Positions 1-12,183 are shown, numbered from the stretch's first letter. The stretch is DNA of 64,000 bases from Jackrogersella multiformis (GCA_902806575.1 CADCXD010000009.1:1-64000); one strand, 5' to 3'. The notes: generated by a model not told the origin, from the letters alone. Numbers and translations: made by a program.

Positions 1-29
1 CTAACCTAACTCCTAACCTAACCTAACAG
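1..29. repeat. Degenerate telomere-like repeat at window start
   Basis: The first 27 bases are built from CTAACC/CCTAA units with irregular spacing. This is the C-rich strand expected at the 5' end of a fungal chromosome (canonical unit CCCTAA), but most units have lost one C. Position at base 1, followed at once by AT-rich DNA, fits a subtelomeric end or the edge of a telomere array. The run is too short to prove a functional telomere. Confidence 0.5.
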
Positions 30-2057
30 CTTTTATATCTTGATTATCGTTAATTATTTACTTTAACTTATTTTAAAAAAAATTATAAATAATTTCCTCG
101 ATAAAAGAAATTATTAACAATTTACGTTTTACTTTTATCTTATTTAATATTAAGGTTTAAATTTTTATTAATAATATAATATCGATATATATTAACGTTT
201 TAATTAAAAAATATAATTAAATTATTATTAACGTTTAAATATATTATTAAATAAATTCTTTTATTAATTAAATTACTTTTTATTATATAATTAAGTTTAT
301 TATAAAAAATAATTACTTTAAATATTAAGAATAATATTTTTAATAAAAAGATAAATTAATAATAAAAATTATATATACTTTTATATTAATAAATCTTTAT
401 ATTATTTATTTTAAAAGGAAATATAACGTATATAAAAATCCTTAAGTTTTTTTATATAATTAATATATCGATAATATCTTTATATTATTTTAAAGTATTT
501 AAAAAGAAATTAATAATTAAATTTAATAATAACGAATTAATAATTTAAATATTATTTAATTAATTTTAAATACCCGGGATTTATTTTTTTATATTAATAT
601 TATAATAAATAATTTATTAAAATAAATAATAATTAATATTTATTTATTCTTTATATATTAAAAAAGGCTTTATTAAAGCTAAATTTATACGATATATTAT
701 AATTAATTTTTAACTTAAGTTTTTTATAAAAGCTTCATTAAAATTTTATAATAATTTACGAAAAAAAGAATATTTTTCGTAAATTTTAATTAAATAATTT
801 AATTAAATATTATATAATAATAAGCATACCTTTTTTAATCTTTTAATAAAAAATAATAAAAATATATCTTTAATATTATTAAGTTATTATAATTTAATTT
901 AAGATTTTATAAATATAAATAAAATTAAATAAATCGTTTAAAAATATTAATTATAAAAAAAATTACCTTTAACTTTTTAAATACTTTTAATTTATAACTT
1001 TAAATAAATAATAAGCTTTTTTAACTTATTATTATTATAAAATAAAATAACTTTATATAATAATATAAAAAAAATTAAAAAGGTTTTTATTTTTTTTTCG
1101 TTTAAAACGATAAATATTATTATTAATCCGATATTTACTTAAATTAAAACCGCCTTTTTTCGTAAAAAAAAAATTACCGTTATAACGAAACGAGATCGGC
1201 TATTAAGCTTAAGCTTAAACGCTTAACCGAAAAAAGCATTAAAATTAATAAGGTATAATATTTTTACCGGAATTATTAAAGTACTTTTTTTATTATTTTA
1301 CGCATATAAAATTTTTACTTATATTTTATATAACCGTTTTATTATCGCTTTAATAACGATAAATACTTTTAAAAGGAAATTTATACGTTTCGTACGTATC
1401 GTTAAATCTTTAAATATAAATAATAATTAATAACTTACGAGTAAAATAATTATTATATTAATTTAAAATATATTAAATTTATAATTATTTTTATATAATT
1501 TATCTTATTTTTTTTTTATTAAAAAAAATAAGAAAAAAATAATTATTTATAATTTAAACCTTTAATTTTTAATTTTAATTCTTAATTTTAATTTAACTTT
1601 ATACCTTAAAATTTAGAAATATTATCCTTTAATAATATTTCGGGTATATTTAGTTTTTACCGGATAACTTTAACTTTTAATAATTATAATTTTAACCTTA
1701 AATTTTATACTTTCGGCTTTTACTTTACGTCGTAAAGGTTAAAATATTAAATATTAATTTCCTTTTAACGTATAAAAAAAATAGAATTAATCCCTTAAAA
1801 TTATTTAATATATTTTTAACGATTTTAATAAACGATTAAACTATTTCGTTAACTCCTCGTTTTTTAAGGTATAAATCCATAATATATCTTTTATTCTTTT
1901 ACACCTTTTTACCTTAATAAACTATATACGGCAAAACTATTTTTCATTTTCTAAATAAATAAAATAATCGGCATTATATTTTAGTTTATTAGTTTTTCTA
2001 CAACAAAAGTCGAACTTCCTCCTTACGCGTCTCCTTAATCCTAACCCTAACCTTAAT
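30..2057. other. AT-rich, RIP-like subtelomeric DNA without genes
   Basis: The block is almost pure A/T. Reading it through, I see no TG dinucleotide from about 42 to 2093, and neither CA nor TG anywhere in 121-720. Remaining C and G sit mostly in CG, CC/GG or CT/AG contexts. Loss of CA and TG with gain of TA is the known outcome of repeat-induced point mutation in ascomycetes. No ATG can exist on the plus strand here, and no ORF of note is present. The original element, probably a transposon or subtelomeric repeat, cannot be recognised. Bases 1141-1400 are slightly richer in GC and may be its least-mutated part. Confidence 0.85.
2040..2052. repeat. Interstitial telomeric motif
   Basis: CCTAACCCTAACC, about two canonical CCCTAA units, marks the exact right border of the AT-rich block. 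Beyond it the base composition returns to normal. It has the same orientation as the terminal repeat at base 1. Confidence 0.6.
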
Positions 2058-3823
2058 ATTTCTCTAATAATTATATACCTAGAGCGAGGTTCGTGGGCTG
2101 ATGGGCTTTACCATTATGTTTAATGGCTTAAAAAGCAGAAGCTTTCTCCCGGGCCTTAAACATAAACATAAATAAACATAAGGTCGATTGGATCGACCTT
2201 CCCGCATGTTAACCTAGGATTATGTTCGGGTTCCGGCCGACTTGCATGAAAAGGTCGTTGTCGCCTAATTCTTTAATAGACTGGATGAGCTGCTCTTCAG
2301 CCTGTTAGTCATGAAGAAGTTCTTCATTATGCAGCCATCGTAACTGTTGCTTCATCTAGCTAACATGTGTGTCTAAGTGTCTTTTGAAAAGTGACGTTTC
2401 GACTTCAATAGTTCTCGAACGGGATCTTAAAGAGCATTGTATAATCATATTCCTAAAAGATAAGTAATTTCCATATCCAATGGAGTTGGCCTTGTTTAGC
2501 TACTTGAGTGATCTTTTATTCGGTTGAGTAAAAGGTTTGCAAAAAGCTCCTTCGGATTCAACGGGTGATATTAGGTCCGATAACTAATAGTCCGCGGTCC
2601 TAAGACATTCTGGAGTTGTCACCAATAACAGCAGCAGACTAGTCATCGAACTCTTTGATCGACGAAATAGTTTCGACCAAAGATAACGATATCGCTATTC
2701 GCTGGGTGAAAATGAGACACACCGGTCAGAGTTTCGGAGTGTAGCTCGGATAAGTACCATCCAGAGATTAGAGCTAGGAATCATAGATATTCTGCTCCAA
2801 AACGGCGCCGATCCAAATTACAGCGGCGCGATGGACCTTCGTCTGGTTGCTGCTGCGCGGTCCAGTCTGGTCCGGAACGAGCTGTCAAGCTGCCGCTGCT
2901 TGGTCCTGGCAAGAGCACCAGTGAAGCAATCGACAGAAACGGTGACGGGTTTGATAGAGAAACTACCGGCGAAAGAAATGGGAAGGACAAAGGCAAAGGT
3001 GAGGAGGATACAGGTGTCACCGCACGAGCAGATCATAACCCCAACGTGGGAGGGCAAGACAGTATCATACGCATTGCTGCTCGCCGAGACATGAAGGATA
3101 TCACGAAGCTTCCAATCGACAGTGTCGTGCAGAACGCCCCTAGATGTAAGGTGGACGGAAGCAAAGGAGGCTGGAGAAGGTGGCTCGCTACCTGTTCGGC
3201 CTTATCCAAGATCATGACGCCCGGATCGGCCTGGACAGTGGTAGTTTAGGTACCTACCTAGGTAGGCAAACAGTAGCAACAACAGCAACGCGTGGGGCGG
3301 CAGTAACTGGGCCGATCAGTGGTATCCATGGTCCCGACATTTTTCAAGAACAGAATGGGCTAAGTAGAGCGGCATAGAGAGAGCGACCGACCGACCGACC
3401 GCTGTGACGGCATCAGCGAAAGCAGGCAAGTACCTAGGTACCTAAGGCTAGGGAGCAAATGTGAGGTGGTCTGTGCATTCCCCACTCTACATGTACCTAC
3501 AGCTACCTTATATTACAGTGGGCTTTTACAATCCTCGAGCTCTAGGGCTGGTTTATTAAAATCTTCCACAACTTTAGTAAAGCTGGCCAAGTGCATCTTT
3601 TCAAGGACCATTACAACCTCAGAAGTACGAAATCTATGTACCTTGGAAGCTTGGAAGACAATTTAATCTCGTGGACATTTCATTTATGATATGAACAATG
3701 AATTAACTCATTATAAATCAATGTAGCATCGTTATCCCAGCATGATGCATCAGCCGTGCAAGCTGCCTCTGAGGACGAGTCGCTGGAGAAAACATGCCAT
3801 CGAAGTTGGCAAAGTCGTCAAAC
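2058..3823. other. Intergenic, no supported gene
   Basis: Composition is normal from about 2090. Several overlapping ORFs of 60-90 codons lie at 2781-3377 on both strands, but none shows a recognisable domain or extends through plausible splice sites, so none is called. TACCTAGGTA-type repeats occur at 3248-3266 and 3430-3445, and a short (GACC)n run at about 3387-3402. Confidence 0.5.
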
Positions 3824-5130
3824 TTACCACGCCTCCTTCTTCAGCCTCGTAGTAAATATGCGCGAGACTTGGGACATCCAACTATTCCTTACCCCGTTCC
3901 CTGCTAACTCTGCCGGATTCTCCTTCGTACCCAACGGATCTCCCGGTCCTAATTCTGGTATTGGACCATCAGTACCGAGTTCGGCATCCGGGTTTTTGAG
4001 CGGGTGTTTCCTGGTAGTTGGCTGCGAAGGTGATCTACTGTTCCATCTCTCTAAGACTTTCCTAACCCAGAGATCGATGTGGATAGGGGAAAATGCCTCT
4101 ATTTTCCCGGCACGGTAGCGGTGATATCGACGAAAGGTTGCGACCGCCAGAAACCCAAGTATCATTGCTATAAGAATCCCGGACAAGGCCATAGCTGCCA
4201 CACTCGTACTTGAGGCGACGCTTGGCGCACTTCTCTCGATTCCACTAGGACTTGGGGCGCTCCCACTATCCGAGGTAGATGTACCCGCAGGTTGGGTCGG
4301 CGTAGCAGTATCTGGCTGGGATGGAGGTGACGATGTGCTTATTGGTGTCTCTGTTCCAGAAGGAGAAGGTAATATTACAACGCCAGAAATACTTAGGGTG
4401 CTAGGGTCGATTGTCAAGCTGGTGGGTGAATCCTCGGTTTCGGAGGTCGTGCTGGGGGACGTCAACGTAGGTTCCCTGGTTATTTGGACCCCTTTACTCG
4501 TTGGTAAGATGCTTGGGGATACATCGGTGCCGGGTGCGGGAGAAAACAATGCGAAAGAAGCGGGCCTGCCGATCTCCACAGTGTCTGTTTGAAGGCTGCT
4601 TAGGTCCTCTTCCCGCCAGCGGATCTGGATAGCCGGCCCTACGGTAACGGAGGGACCGCTTGCTGGCGACGTGTGAAATCCCCAGACACCACCTCGAAAG
4701 TCGGTAGTATCCGATGTGCAGGAAAATCCGCTAAGTTTTTTTATCCTCGAATAAGCCAGATTCTTAGAGACGATAGTGTTTCGAGCTTTCCATCTTACCT
4801 TGGTACGCAGTACATCGCGGTCTCTCCAGCCGATATAGGCGGAAACCCTTCGCCAGTCCGCTCATCGTCGACTGTACAGGCCACAGTGAATCCAGAAGGA
4901 CATACGGCGGGTGAGTAGTACGCAAAACCTTTCTGCGAGATATTATCTACCCACGACGGGGGATCGCATGAGGAGGGACCCGTGGTAGGAAATGCTGGAT
5001 ACTGCGATGGCATTTTGGTAGTCGTCAGTAGCCATGTAACTGAGCACGGTGGGTCGAACACCGTTGTGAGCTCAGAGAGGCGGGCGCCGATCGCTGCCCG
5101 CTGTATAGCGGTCGTTCTCGTCAGCGACAT
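3824..5130 (-). CDS. Cysteine-rich single-pass membrane protein, paralogue 1
   Basis: Two exons, 5130-4799 and 4730-3824, with a 68-bp phase-2 GT-AG intron, give 412 residues. The ATG at 5130 is chosen because the upstream in-frame start is only GTG. The N-terminal domain of about 150 residues has six cysteines and the block YYSPAVCPSGFTV, then ETAMYCV at the exon junction. A Ser/Thr/Pro-rich stalk follows, then one hydrophobic segment (MALSGILIAMILGFLAVA) backed by RRYHRYR, and a basic cytoplasmic tail. There is no N-terminal signal peptide, so an N-out signal-anchor topology is inferred. The gene at 52734-54087 shares the cysteine pattern, the intron position and phase, and the layout. The function is unknown; a surface sensor or mucin is plausible by architecture only. 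Confidence 0.75.
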
Positions 5131-6993
5131 TGGTGGAGTGTGTCGAGAGGTTGGAGGTAAAGACACTTCATATGCTTAGGATATAAGGCCGAATATTGGA
5201 CTCCTCGCATCCGTCAGCATCACTGCAAGGACTTGTGGGTTATAGATGGAGTATGGAATTTACGAATGAGTAGACCCATCCTGGATGTCGTAGATCGTCC
5301 GTCTGCCACCGTGGGTTTCTGGTCTGCAGCTTGCCTTAATATTGTACGACTGACACCTCCTACTTCTTCAGTCACGTATTGATTGGCCTTGGATCGGACC
5401 TAGAGCTCTACCATCTCGGCGGCCTAGGGTCGATCGATAGTGTTTCTCATTGGCTAGCCCGGAGTGGGAATTGGATACTAAGGGTCTGAATACTTATATG
5501 GGCGTCGCTTTCAAACACCATCAAAACGTGTTGGTGCCCCGCCTCAGAGATATGGAACTCCCCCTGCATATATCTTCAGGGTTCGCTCTATCTTGAAGAG
5601 GGACTAGCACCCATTTGAGAAGCTGCCTACGTAGTTCCCCCATCATATTTTTCGAGTTCGAGGTGTTAGAGATTCATCTGGCTCTATAGTAAGCACAGGC
5701 AGTACCACAACCGGTATGTTAGGAAATAACAATCAATTCGCCTCGCTTTGCGGCTGAATACTACCTTAATTTTATATCCATCGGCATTGTAATCTGAGGC
5801 AAAACTCATTGTTCTTTAGCACCCGATCTCTCTTCTTTTAATGGGGGTTTAAATGAATAAAAACAGGTACGGAGATATGCAAGAAATGCAACGTAGATTT
5901 ATGCGCGGTTACTGCTATGTTCGATATATATCTCTTTACTAGGTAAAGGAACCATTAATAGTGTGGAAGTTATCAAATTTATATTTGCTGAAATGAGATC
6001 TTTGTCGGTGAGAAATCCTACGACTAGGTTTCGCTTTATATCTGGATAGGTGTCTCCAACATCAGAAGGCCATAAAGCCATTCTCATTACAATTTAATAT
6101 CTGCAAAATACAATTAGTATTGTTACCATATAGTAACAGCTTAACATATGTGAAGCGACATTAGGTTGTTAACAACTCAGACAGGGCTTTGTAAGTACTG
6201 TTTATAGGTAATAAGAGATTTCTGTCATTCTGTATACCAAACTTGTCAAGCTAGCTTAAATGTATCATACTTTCTTTTAATGGTTTTCTCGGTTTTAGAT
6301 CACTTTAATCTCGACAATGTGAGTCAGCCTAAGAGAGATGATTAGAAGTTATTATAGCTGTAAACATGGCTTCGTGGCAATCTTACACGTAAATATTGCT
6401 TATAGATATTAACAATTGCTTTATATATTGTTCCTCTCGAGCTATTGATGGTGACACGGCCCCCTTAACGATTAAGCATGATCCCCTAAGGTTATATTGT
6501 CCAATGACTTAGAGGGATGGCAACGCCGGTGAGTATCTAACCTATGTGTTTACACACTACTTAAGTTTAACAGTTTAAATGCAACATTCCGCCTTATAGA
6601 ACGTGCCGCAAGCTATCCACGTTGATGGGAAAGGGTGATGTGTCTCTTATTGTGCTCAAGCTTAAGAAGAGCAAAAGTAGGTACACGAACTTCAAGGTAA
6701 TGTCTTGAACGAATCCTTCCAGATTTCCATGATATATAACATATCAAACCTTCTCATCCGTCAGCAAACATTGTAGGGCATTTTTACCTGCGGTAATATT
6801 TCTGCCAATGGTAATACGGGAATAAACCTCGCATGAATTGTACATAGTAGAGTTGCCTATGAGAGTGACCCAGGCATTGATGCTACGAACGTTCAGCAAA
6901 GACTCCGTCCCGTTATCATCATGTTCCACTCAATAGCTCGGGATCGTACACAGCAGTATATTCAGTGCCTGTCACGATATCCTGCCCAAGGCC
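5131..6993. other. Intergenic, no supported gene
   Basis: About 1.9 kb, moderately AT-rich. Two minus-strand ORFs of about 60 codons (5899-6087 and 6744-6929) have no flanking exons I can join and no recognisable motif. They may be remnants. The 5' side serves as the promoter of the membrane protein gene to its left. Confidence 0.4.
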
Positions 6994-8016
6994 CTACTGA
7001 GTGCCGGATGATTCGTGGTTGTTGACTTGAGTTGCGACTCCGGCCGTAGCATTCGCAACTGCTTCTGAGTTTGTGATAAGAGGCCAGTAGTTCTCGACCG
7101 CGGGAATTGGAGGTTGTATTTTTTCCATTCGAGCCTTGAGCTCGGCAACGGCTGCTTGCGCTATGCCCAAGTTGTGCGAGAGGGTACGAACCACTTGCTG
7201 CAGATCCTCGATCTGGGTTCGATTGAAGATTATTTCCATACTAAGTGTGAGATTGGATGCCTCGGTTGTTACTGGGTAGCCTCTAGGGGTGGCATGGGGA
7301 ATGGGACCGAAGTTAGTGTAGCTTTGCGGCATCTGGGAGGATGGTTGGTATTGATTTCTTAGATCGGCCCGGTCAAAGTTGAAGGGCGACGACGACGACG
7401 GAGAAAACGCGTCAGTCATCTCAGGGCTGCTGTGTCCGATACCAGTGTTGATACCGGTGTGTTGCTGGTTGCCGAAGATAGGGGTATCCTGTGATCAGTT
7501 ATTAATAACTCACCTAACTCACAGTTTTTAAAGGCCAAATCATATGTAGTATTACATGGGAATATTTACCTGTGAATTTAGGACACCACTGAAGTCGGTG
7601 GTGACCTGGGATGGAAGCGGCCCCAGATTAAAAGAGGCGGCGGTGGCGGCTCCAGCATCAGGGGAATGAGCGACATTGGGGTCCGGAGTAGCATCTTCAT
7701 TATCTGTAGCGATATTGTTTCGCTTCATGTATCGCGCAATCTTGCTGTCGATATCGTCTCCGTTTTTCCGACGACGATCCATAACCTCCTTCTCAACACT
7801 CGCCAGGATCATTTTCCGATCGGACTGCGAGGCCATCTTGAACGTCTTAGTTAGCTTTCGCGCATCCCAAGCACGAATTACCGACTTGTGATCTGCCGAC
7901 TTGGCGTCCTCGCACATGCGTTGGTAGTCAGAGAGGCGGTTTCTGCGGTTACGAGCGCGGGTTGTGTTGACATTTGTTGAGTAGTCTTCGGATGCCTTGC
8001 GTTTCTTTGGAGGCAT
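6994..8016 (-). CDS. Hypothetical nuclear coiled-coil protein
   Basis: Two exons, 8016-7570 and 7488-6994, with an 81-bp phase-0 intron (GTAAAT...ACAG), encode 313 residues. The protein opens with MPPKKRKASEDY, a classical basic nuclear localisation signal. A lysine/arginine-rich region of about 100 residues follows, rich in predicted helix (for example SDRKMILASVEKEVMDRRRK). The middle is Ala/Ser/Pro-rich and disordered. The C-terminal third has a heptad-like helix (IEDLQQVVRTLSHNLGIAQA). I do not recognise a DNA-binding fold. It could be a transcriptional co-factor, but that rests only on the signal and composition. The exon join keeps one open frame, which supports a single gene. Confidence 0.7.
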
Positions 8017-9772
8017 AATGTATACTAGCCTTCACACCCGCGATCTCACCTCGGCGCCTCTGTACACCCAGGTAAGAATAAGGTGGATTCTGAGTCAATG
8101 AGTATGTACCTAGGTACCTAGGTAGGTAGGTGTAGTGATGAGGGTATTAAATAGGTACTTACATGTAGGTAGTAATGCATTTAGTATGGGGGCGTCGGTT
8201 ATGAATCGCACTTACCTTTGCGAGGTTTACTTCTGGAGCTCCTGACAATATTTATGAGAAGACAGTTGGAAAACTGCAAGCGGTAGGTAGTTTTAACTTT
8301 TACGCGTTTAAAGGTTCGCTTATTTGACTGGGACGTGTTTCCATTCGCTGTTGGGGATGGCAGCGACGACTAGTATTGATTACCATGTACCAAATATTCT
8401 ACAGAAAGTTTTGACAAGGTCCATCCATACCTTATGTACATATGTACTTTCAACTTTTCTATCTAGGTACATATCTAGGTAGGAAAGAACCGTGGAAATA
8501 CTGAGCATTTCTTTGCTGCTTGTTGCTCTAGTATGCTGCTACCTAGGTAGGTAGGTAGCGACCAAGACCGACCTGTATGGATGGACAAGATACGTATGTC
8601 ATACCTACCTGACTACTAGCTAGGTACCCCGGAGTCAACTAGAAGGCTCTAGGGCTCTTTCTATATATTAATATGAGGCAGGATGCCGACATCTATGAGA
8701 ACGCTAAACAATAGCATTTGAATCTATGTAATTACCTCTCCAGGTAGGTATGTACCTAGAGCTTCCCATCAACACATCGGATCGTATGCTAACCTACCTG
8801 AGGGAAATGGGCTGATATATACCCAAGTAAGCAGCACACGATGTCCCTTGGGAAAATCAAATCAGCTCCCTCTTGTACCTTGGAATCTCTCACTCTGTAT
8901 ATAACCAAAACTCTCTGGAAACGTAGGTTAATCACACCGATCTTTACGAAGATATTGAAGGCAATTAGCCTAGGTACCTACGTAGGTAGCAATAATTTCA
9001 TTAAGACGAAGTATGTCCATTGGCAATGATCGGTGATCACCCTTATTATGCCGTAGACATAACAACTAGTCTACTAGTCTATCTAGATTCGTTAACAGCC
9101 CTAACTATTACCTTGCCCATACGGCGATGATGCTGAGGGCGACGGCCAATTAGTTTAGAGGGTGGGAATATTTCGTTCCTATCTAACTATCATGCTTGGT
9201 CTCGGTCTCTTCGAAGATTAGCTATTTGAATTGTTTGATCAAAACCTCAGTTGGAGTCACATGTTAACTTACCTCCCTCCTTCGTGCCTCGCGTCCTGTC
9301 CCCCCCTCCCCCTACTTTTTTTTTTTTTTTTGTACGGCATCTCACTATTCCTGATTCACAGGTCACCGGGCGGAAATAATAAATAGAAAGACAGCGTCAT
9401 ATTATTGCGAGGTAGTATTTGCAGACTCCTCTGGCTCTATGCTCACATCTACGTCTCACTTCCAAGCAATATGGTGCAATGACCCTCTGCCTTGATGCTA
9501 GTTTCACACATATAATGGCTATGAGATGATGAGTAAGCATCATCTCGGACCATCCATTCCGCCTGTGACCCAAGATGGTAAAAACATGTTTCCTACTCGG
9601 ATCGCGCTGGATAGGCGACGAGATTCGAAGGACGTCGTGATACAGCTAGTCAGGCGGTAAGCTTCTTTGAGGCTGCGACAGACTCTCGTGGCAATCCCTT
9701 GGTGGAATCGGCCGAAATATCTGCGCTGTTGCGGGTCGAGTCAGTCGATGGGTGTCGGCGAGATGTGCTACC
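8017..9772. other. Intergenic with TACCTAGG repeats and a T16 tract
   Basis: No supported gene. It contains many TACCTAGGTA-type motifs (8105-8130, 8463-8483, 8540-8562, 8620-8630, 8970-8987) and a C-rich/T16 stretch at 9300-9331. The left end is the promoter of the coiled-coil gene. The right end is the 3' flank of the STRAP-like gene. Confidence 0.5.
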
Positions 9773-11066
9773 CTATTCGGCACCTCGCTCCGTTCCTCCA
9801 CTTGCACCTCCGCGCCATAGGCCATAAAATCCCTCACAGTTCTTCCACATCTTGATAGTCCCATCTTCGGAACCGGTAGCATACAGCTTCCCATCCGGCG
9901 AGAAGGCGACTGACCAGACAGGTCCGTGGTGACCCTTGTGGATGTCTGCTCACGTTCGTTAGTATAGAAGAAAACCACTGACTATGCGTAGGGAATGCAG
10001 CGCTGACCTATCTCGACGTCGTCGTCCCACCTGTAGACTCTGGCCCACGTGGCCGGGATATCCTCTCCTACGACAATCTTCCTACCCTTGGGGTCCAAGG
10101 CGACACTTGCTACTTTGTAGCCCATCTTGCTACGCTTCAGCTCGTTCATGGCGCGGATGCCGCCCCAGAAATAGATGGACTTGCCGGCCGCGACGGCCAG
10201 GACCGGCAATCCCTCGCCAATATCTGTCTTAGAGGTGTATTCAGGAGCTAGTGTGCAAAATTCGCAAGATCCAATCTCCCCGTCTAGAACTTCCTGCTGC
10301 ACGACGCTTCGGCTGGGCAAGTCAAACCAGCGCAGGGTGTTGTCAGACGCGGTGATTAGGATATTCGGATCCCTAGTCCAGACGATGAACTTGATAGAGG
10401 AGGTATGGATCCCTACCCCGATCTCGAAGGCCGAGGAAGCCAATATGGTGGATGGAACAATAGCGGCTTCGGCGTTGCTGCCGTTTGTGGTACCTTCAGC
10501 TGCGGGTGTAGGCTTCATCTCGGTTAGATCAAAAATGCGAAGCTTCTTCTCCATACCACCAGTGGCGACAAGATCGGAGTTGTCCGGCGGGTACGCGACA
10601 GCACGAACGATGTGGTCGTGTTGTAGGGTGAACAAGAGCTCGCCGGTATGGGTATCCCAGATTTTGCTGTCGGTCGAGGTTAGCCGATGTTTGAATAGCC
10701 AATGGGCGTTGTGCTCAAGCCGGGAGAGCAAAAAAACCTACGCGGTAAAATCCGCAGAGGCGGTAGCGGCCGTTGCCGCGTCGGGGCTAAGCCTGGCCTG
10801 CCAAACGGCGCCTTTGTGACCTATGAAGGTGCCGATCCAATCGCCAGTCTGGCCGTCGCGGAGCATCGGGTTGCCATCTATACGCGTCAGAGATTAGCGT
10901 AGGTCACGGAAAGGAAACGGCAGGATAAGTACGCACCCTTGCACGCGGAGATTAAATAATACACGTCGTCCTTTTCCAGCGGCGAGAAACTAATATGCGG
11001 GACTGGACGTGAGTGACCATGACAAGTTAGAGGGACGTATTGTCGGGGAGCCTCCACGGTAGCCAT
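9773..11066 (-). CDS. WD40 protein, STRAP/UNRIP orthologue
   Basis: Four exons (11066-10937, 10877-10742, 10666-10008, 9945-9773) give 365 residues, the usual STRAP length. The N-terminus carries CHGHSRPVPHISFSP and LISACKDGNPMLRDG. Then come GDWIGTFIGHKGAVWQA, SADFTAKIWDTHTGELL and, in the last exon, GHHGPVWSVAFSPDGKLYA and TGSEDGTIKMW followed by YGLW. This order of signatures is diagnostic of serine-threonine kinase receptor-associated protein. In animals STRAP links the SMN complex, the mRNA-binding protein UNR and TGF-beta signalling; fungal orthologues are WD40 scaffolds of less certain role. Seven WD repeats are expected; degenerate ones fill the third exon. The gene is divergent from the Doa1 gene across 1.1 kb. 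Confidence 0.9.
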
Positions 11067-12183
11067 CGTGATAACGGGTCGGTCCTAGTTTGTGTTTGTA
11101 ATTGAAACTTCGTAAAGCCTTGGATATCGAGTCAAAACCGAAAGGCCGAGGCCCGAACTTGGGAGTTTGAAGTTGGATCAGATATGCGCTTCGGCAGAAT
11201 TATCGACGCGCCGGCTCGGGTACGATTCAAGCAGGAATCGAATCTACAGTCGAAGGCGAGAGGAGACACGAGGCGAATGAACGAGGATTGCGTGTTCAGA
11301 GAAGAATTCGATGATACGTTTCAAAACCAGTTGAGAAACGAGTGCGAAAAGGGGGGAAACAAAATCCCGAGAGTAATTGTAGAGAATAAGTATGGGGGGG
11401 GGGAAACAGATGGTCGTGGCTATTCGTAATGGGTCGTTAGGTTGAAAAATCGCAAAAGGATGGCCGAAGCAGAATCGCATTCATTAAAGGACTGGAGGAG
11501 GAAGAGTAGTAGAGATAGTTGGTATTTGGATCAACTTTGAATTCCAACGATCTCCAAAGTGAAGTGAAGTGGAAAATTAGAGTCCAAAGAACAAAGCGAT
11601 CAAAGCGCGATGTCCTAATTGAGAATGAGAGACGGGGGGAGAAAAAGGAGGTCGTGTTAAAATCGAAAGGCGGCCAGAAGTCAAGGGGGGAAAAAGTGTA
11701 TCTAGAAGTAAGTTGAAGGGAGAATTCATTCAATTGACAAGCCGAGCCTCATCAACACGGCGGCGAGTCTAGTGGAGCCGAGCTAAAGGAGCTAGCCAAA
11801 AAAAAAAAAAAACCCTTGTTGATAAGATAGGTAAAAATAAGTACGGTAGGTGGTATGTACAATGTACATGTCTAATGTCATGACCCCACCTACCCACTTC
11901 AGTTAGAAGTTCATACGTAGCTACCTCCTGGTGGACATCGTGCCTACCTACCTAAGGTACCCAAGGTAGCCCTGGAGCACTTGATGGTTCTCGTCCTTGT
12001 CGTGCCTAGAAGTATTTTCACTCTTTTATATTTCCGACTTCGTGTTCGCAAACGACTAGGTACCCGAGAAATATCTACTTTCGAATAGATTTCCCGCATT
12101 ACCAACTTCGTAAATCAGCCTTCTCCAGTCTCTTCGACCAAACAAACTACGGAGAAATCATCAGTAAACTCCCCGGTCGTAAT
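11067..12183. promoter_or_regulatory. Shared divergent promoter region of STRAP-like and Doa1 genes
   Basis: About 1.1 kb between two start codons pointing outward. It contains a purine-rich plus-strand stretch (11230-11720) that produces artefactual ORFs on both strands, an A15 tract (11798-11812) and TACCTAGG-type repeats at 11938-11970. No specific factor site is assigned. Confidence 0.5.

Noticed and set aside
2781..3377. Cluster of 60-87-codon ORFs on both strands
   Set aside because: They overlap one another on opposite strands, have no domain, and no splice sites join them into a longer frame.
3756..4118. 120-codon plus-strand ORF
   Set aside because: Antisense to the tail of the first membrane protein; that frame is supported by the paralogue at 52.7 kb.
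9646..9978. 110-codon minus-strand ORF at the STRAP-like 3' end
   Set aside because: It is another frame of the last exon; the spliced frame gives GHHGPVWSVAFSPDG and stops at 9773.
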